Source: Aquimarina sp. TRL1 (GTDB lineage Bacteria > Bacteroidota > Bacteroidia > Flavobacteriales > Flavobacteriaceae). Taken from it: a stretch of 64,000 nucleotides of DNA. Positions within the stretch are counted from its first letter, which is position 1. Each line of letters begins with the position of its first letter. Below are positions 62,383 to 64,000 of this stretch, piece after piece. Where the stretch lies: NCBI RefSeq assembly GCF_013365535.1, contig NZ_CP053590.1:4702501-4766500 (forward strand), given 5' to 3'. The translations under genes and the position numbers were made by a program. The notes under the pieces were generated by a model that made no database searches, was not told where the DNA came from, and saw only the letters and a program-made list of their open reading frames with translations.

Positions 62383-63336
62383 TTATACTTCTAAAAAATG
62401 AGAGGATCGTATGGCACTTTTGTTCTTATAATCCCGGGGGGTGATTCCTTTAATTCTTTTAAATGCTTTATAAAAAGTAGATTTGGATTTAAATCCGGAC
62501 TCCAAACCAATCCCCGTAATAGAATAATGTGCATATTCCTTTCTTCTAAGCATTTTACATGTTTCTTCTACTCTATAAGTATTAATACATCGGGTAAAAT
62601 TCTCATGAGTAAGCTTATTAATCAGCTGAGATAAGTAATTAGCACTGATTCCCAGCATATTTGCTACCATGGATAAACTCACATCTTGATTTTTATATAT
62701 TTTTTTTGTTTCCACAAGCGTTAAAAAAGCCTGGAAATAAGAATTATCATCTGTATAAACGTTTTTTTTACGTGCGAATAGGTGGGTCATTTTTTTTTCT
62801 AATAACTGTGCTATCAGTTGAAACATCTGTAGATGGTGTTTGGTAAAAAAACCTATTTCAGAATGTTCTGAATCAATCACTCCTATCACTTGGTTATTAC
62901 AAAAAATAGGAACCGTTAATTCTGAACTTCGGGGCTTATCATCAATAATATATCTTTCATCATCTTCTGTATCATCTACAATCTCTGGAACTCCACTCGT
63001 CGCAACATGTCCCACAATTCCCTGACGTAACGGGATTACAATTGGGCTTACTACCTTTCTTTCCTTTTTGTTTTTTTTGCCATAGGCTGCTTTCTGTACC
63101 AATGTATTCGACTTATGATCCAATATATAAATAACACAGTCTTCCAGATTGAGTTGGGAGATACAGTTTTCTGTAATGCTCCACAATACCTCATGTACCG
63201 AATGTTTATCAAATAAGGAAGTGGCAAAATAATTAAGTATGGATAATGCTTGTATATGCTCCTTCCCTATTGTCTTTACTATTTCTTCCTCAAAAAACTG
63301 AAGTAATCCTTGCTTGTTATCTGTGTCAAAATACAT
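62383..63336 (-). CDS. GAF domain-AraC family transcription regulator
   Basis: The 317-residue protein has an N-terminal GAF sensor domain (residues 30-180) with CVIYILDHKSNTLVQKAAYG, IVGHVATSGVPEIVDD, VPIFCNNQVIGVIDSEHSE and FFTKHHLQMFQLIAQLL. The C-terminal AraC-type double helix-turn-helix has LSMVANMLGISANYLSQLINKLTHENF and ITGIGLESGFKSKSTFYKAFKRIKGITPRDY. The GAF domain may bind a small ligand. Targets are unknown. The -7 element at 63366 lies 30 bases before the start. Confidence 0.92.
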   Translation of the reverse strand: MYFDTDNKQGLLQFFEEEIVKTIGKEHIQALSILNYFATSLFDKHSVHEVLWSITENCISQLNLEDCVIYILDHKSNTLVQKAAYGKKNKKERKVVSPIVIPLRQGIVGHVATSGVPEIVDDTEDDERYIIDDKPRSSELTVPIFCNNQVIGVIDSEHSEIGFFTKHHLQMFQLIAQLLEKKMTHLFARKKNVYTDDNSYFQAFLTLVETKKIYKNQDVSLSMVANMLGISANYLSQLINKLTHENFTRCINTYRVEETCKMLRRKEYAHYSITGIGLESGFKSKSTFYKAFKRIKGITPRDYKNKSAIRSSHFLEV

Positions 63337-63365
63337 ATAGCTTGCATAGTTTTGATTGTACCATA

Positions 63366-63373
63366 CAAACCTA
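63366..63373 (-). promoter_or_regulatory. -7 element before the GAF-AraC regulator
   Basis: The minus strand reads TAGGTTTG, a match to TAnnTTTG, 30 bases before the start at 63336. Confidence 0.45.
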
Positions 63374-63437
63374 TATTACTGCCTTTTTTTTTACTATAGC
63401 TATTGTTCCAATGAGTAGTACTATTGTTTCTGATGGG

Positions 63438-63998
63438 TTATTCTTTCGTTTTTCTATACTCCGATGGGGACCTTCCTTCTATCTTCTTAAATATTTTCGA
63501 AAAATACGCTGGGGTATCAAAACCCACCTCAAATGAGATTTCCGCAATATGCAAAGAAGTAGTCAGTAATAATTCTTTGGCTTTTTCTATGCGAATATGA
63601 TTGATATAATGTGTGGTTGACTTTCCTGTTAGCCCTTTAATTTTTCGATGCAATTGGGTACGGCTGGTATACAATTCTTTAGCCAACTGGTCAATACTTA
63701 GTTTTTGATCTTTTTGCAAGGCATATTCCTGTACCTTTTTAATAAAATCAAGTTCTTGTTTTTTTATGTCTTTCTCTTCAATAGCAGTTTCTTTCAGTTG
63801 TAATAATTTTCCAAAATAACGATTCCTTTCTTCTTGCTTTTTGATCAGGTTAGCAATAATCGCCATTAGTTCCTCCTCGTCAAAAGGCTTTGGCAAATAG
63901 GCATCAATACCATACTGATATGCCTTCACTTTGTCCGATGCTTCTGTTCTGGCGCTGAGAATAACAAAAGGAATATGAGAGGTTCCTACATCGCTTTT
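63438..63998 (-). CDS. Response regulator/AraC protein, C-terminal part (cut by window end)
   Basis: The frame is open to the right edge, so the GTG at 63929 is not the true start. The visible part begins in the end of a receiver domain (IPFVILSARTEA with the Ser/Thr switch, then DAYLPKPFDEEEL with the conserved Lys). It continues through a coiled linker to an AraC helix-turn-helix (LSIDQLAKELYTSRTQLHRKIKGLTGKS and IAEISFEVGFDTPAYFSKIFKK). In Bacteroidota this arrangement is typical of hybrid two-component systems, in which a sensor, histidine kinase and receiver precede AraC. The rest lies outside the window. Confidence 0.9.
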   Translation of the reverse strand, partial: KSDVGTSHIPFVILSARTEASDKVKAYQYGIDAYLPKPFDEEELMAIIANLIKKQEERNRYFGKLLQLKETAIEEKDIKKQELDFIKKVQEYALQKDQKLSIDQLAKELYTSRTQLHRKIKGLTGKSTTHYINHIRIEKAKELLLTTSLHIAEISFEVGFDTPAYFSKIFKKIEGRSPSEYRKTKE

Positions 63999-64000
63999 TA

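Noticed and set aside
1..64000. CRISPR array, prophage, insertion sequence or rRNA
   Set aside because: No regularly spaced repeats, transposase, integrase, phage structural gene or rRNA sequence was recognised on either strand.

Overview
This is an AT-rich stretch of a Bacteroidota chromosome, most likely a marine-type member of Flavobacteriaceae. The clues are a type IX secretion C-terminal tail on the PhoD phosphatase, Bacteroidota-style promoters (TTG / TAnnTTTG) before many genes, few Shine-Dalgarno sites, a glycoside hydrolase family 3-beta-lactamase fusion, Flavobacteria-type families (DUF4159, DUF6090, PG_1098-type methyltransferase), and an end fragment of a response regulator-AraC protein. 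The genus cannot be fixed from sequence alone. No transposase, integrase, phage gene, rRNA or CRISPR array was seen.

1-13.4 kb is an envelope and core block. It holds the tail of a membrane-anchored CHAT protein, a barrel-like exported protein, the glycoside hydrolase/beta-lactamase fusion with a small partner, two Fe-S electron-transfer proteins with a HAD protein between them, an MCE/MlaD lipid-transfer protein, a cell-wall amidase, and, divergently, LptD followed by RidA. 13.4-21.1 kb is stress and respiration: an exported catalase with an exported ankyrin protein, a secreted PhoD phosphatase, and a quinol-dependent NO reductase behind an FNR/DNR-like site. 21.2-34.1 kb is housekeeping: pfkA, tamB, tsaD-tfoX-rsmE, DUF1223, DUF4159, a TrmH-type methylase, a rhodanese, an AI-2E-type permease and a methyltransferase. 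A structured intergenic region lies at 31.4-31.7 kb.

34.1-40.4 kb carries a LuxR-type two-component system with an overlapping membrane-protein gene, two paralogous lipoproteins of unknown family (the first behind a hairpin-rich leader), and a large exported protein. Three tRNA genes (Ser-GCT, Pro-TGG, Arg-TCT) lie at 40.6-40.9 kb. 41.1-46.4 kb looks accessory: same-strand genes (DUF4952-like, amidohydrolase, HNH nuclease, M20 amidohydrolase, TlpA thioredoxin with a 35-residue membrane peptide) separated by hairpin-bearing spacers.

46.8-64 kb holds a GH3 auxin-type acyl-adenylating enzyme, a divergent FAD oxidoreductase plus membrane protein pair, and a folE-ABC transporter operon behind a Zur-like palindrome with a histidine-rich permease loop. 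It continues with a TetR-AarF-flavin reductase operon, several exported proteins (TapB-like, lipoproteins, a tandem PilJ-N protein), and two AraC-type regulators, one cut by the window edge.

The most interesting items are the folE/ABC/DUF3299-like operon, the structured regions at 37.3-37.6 and 31.4-31.7 kb, the catalase operator, and the membrane peptide before TlpA.
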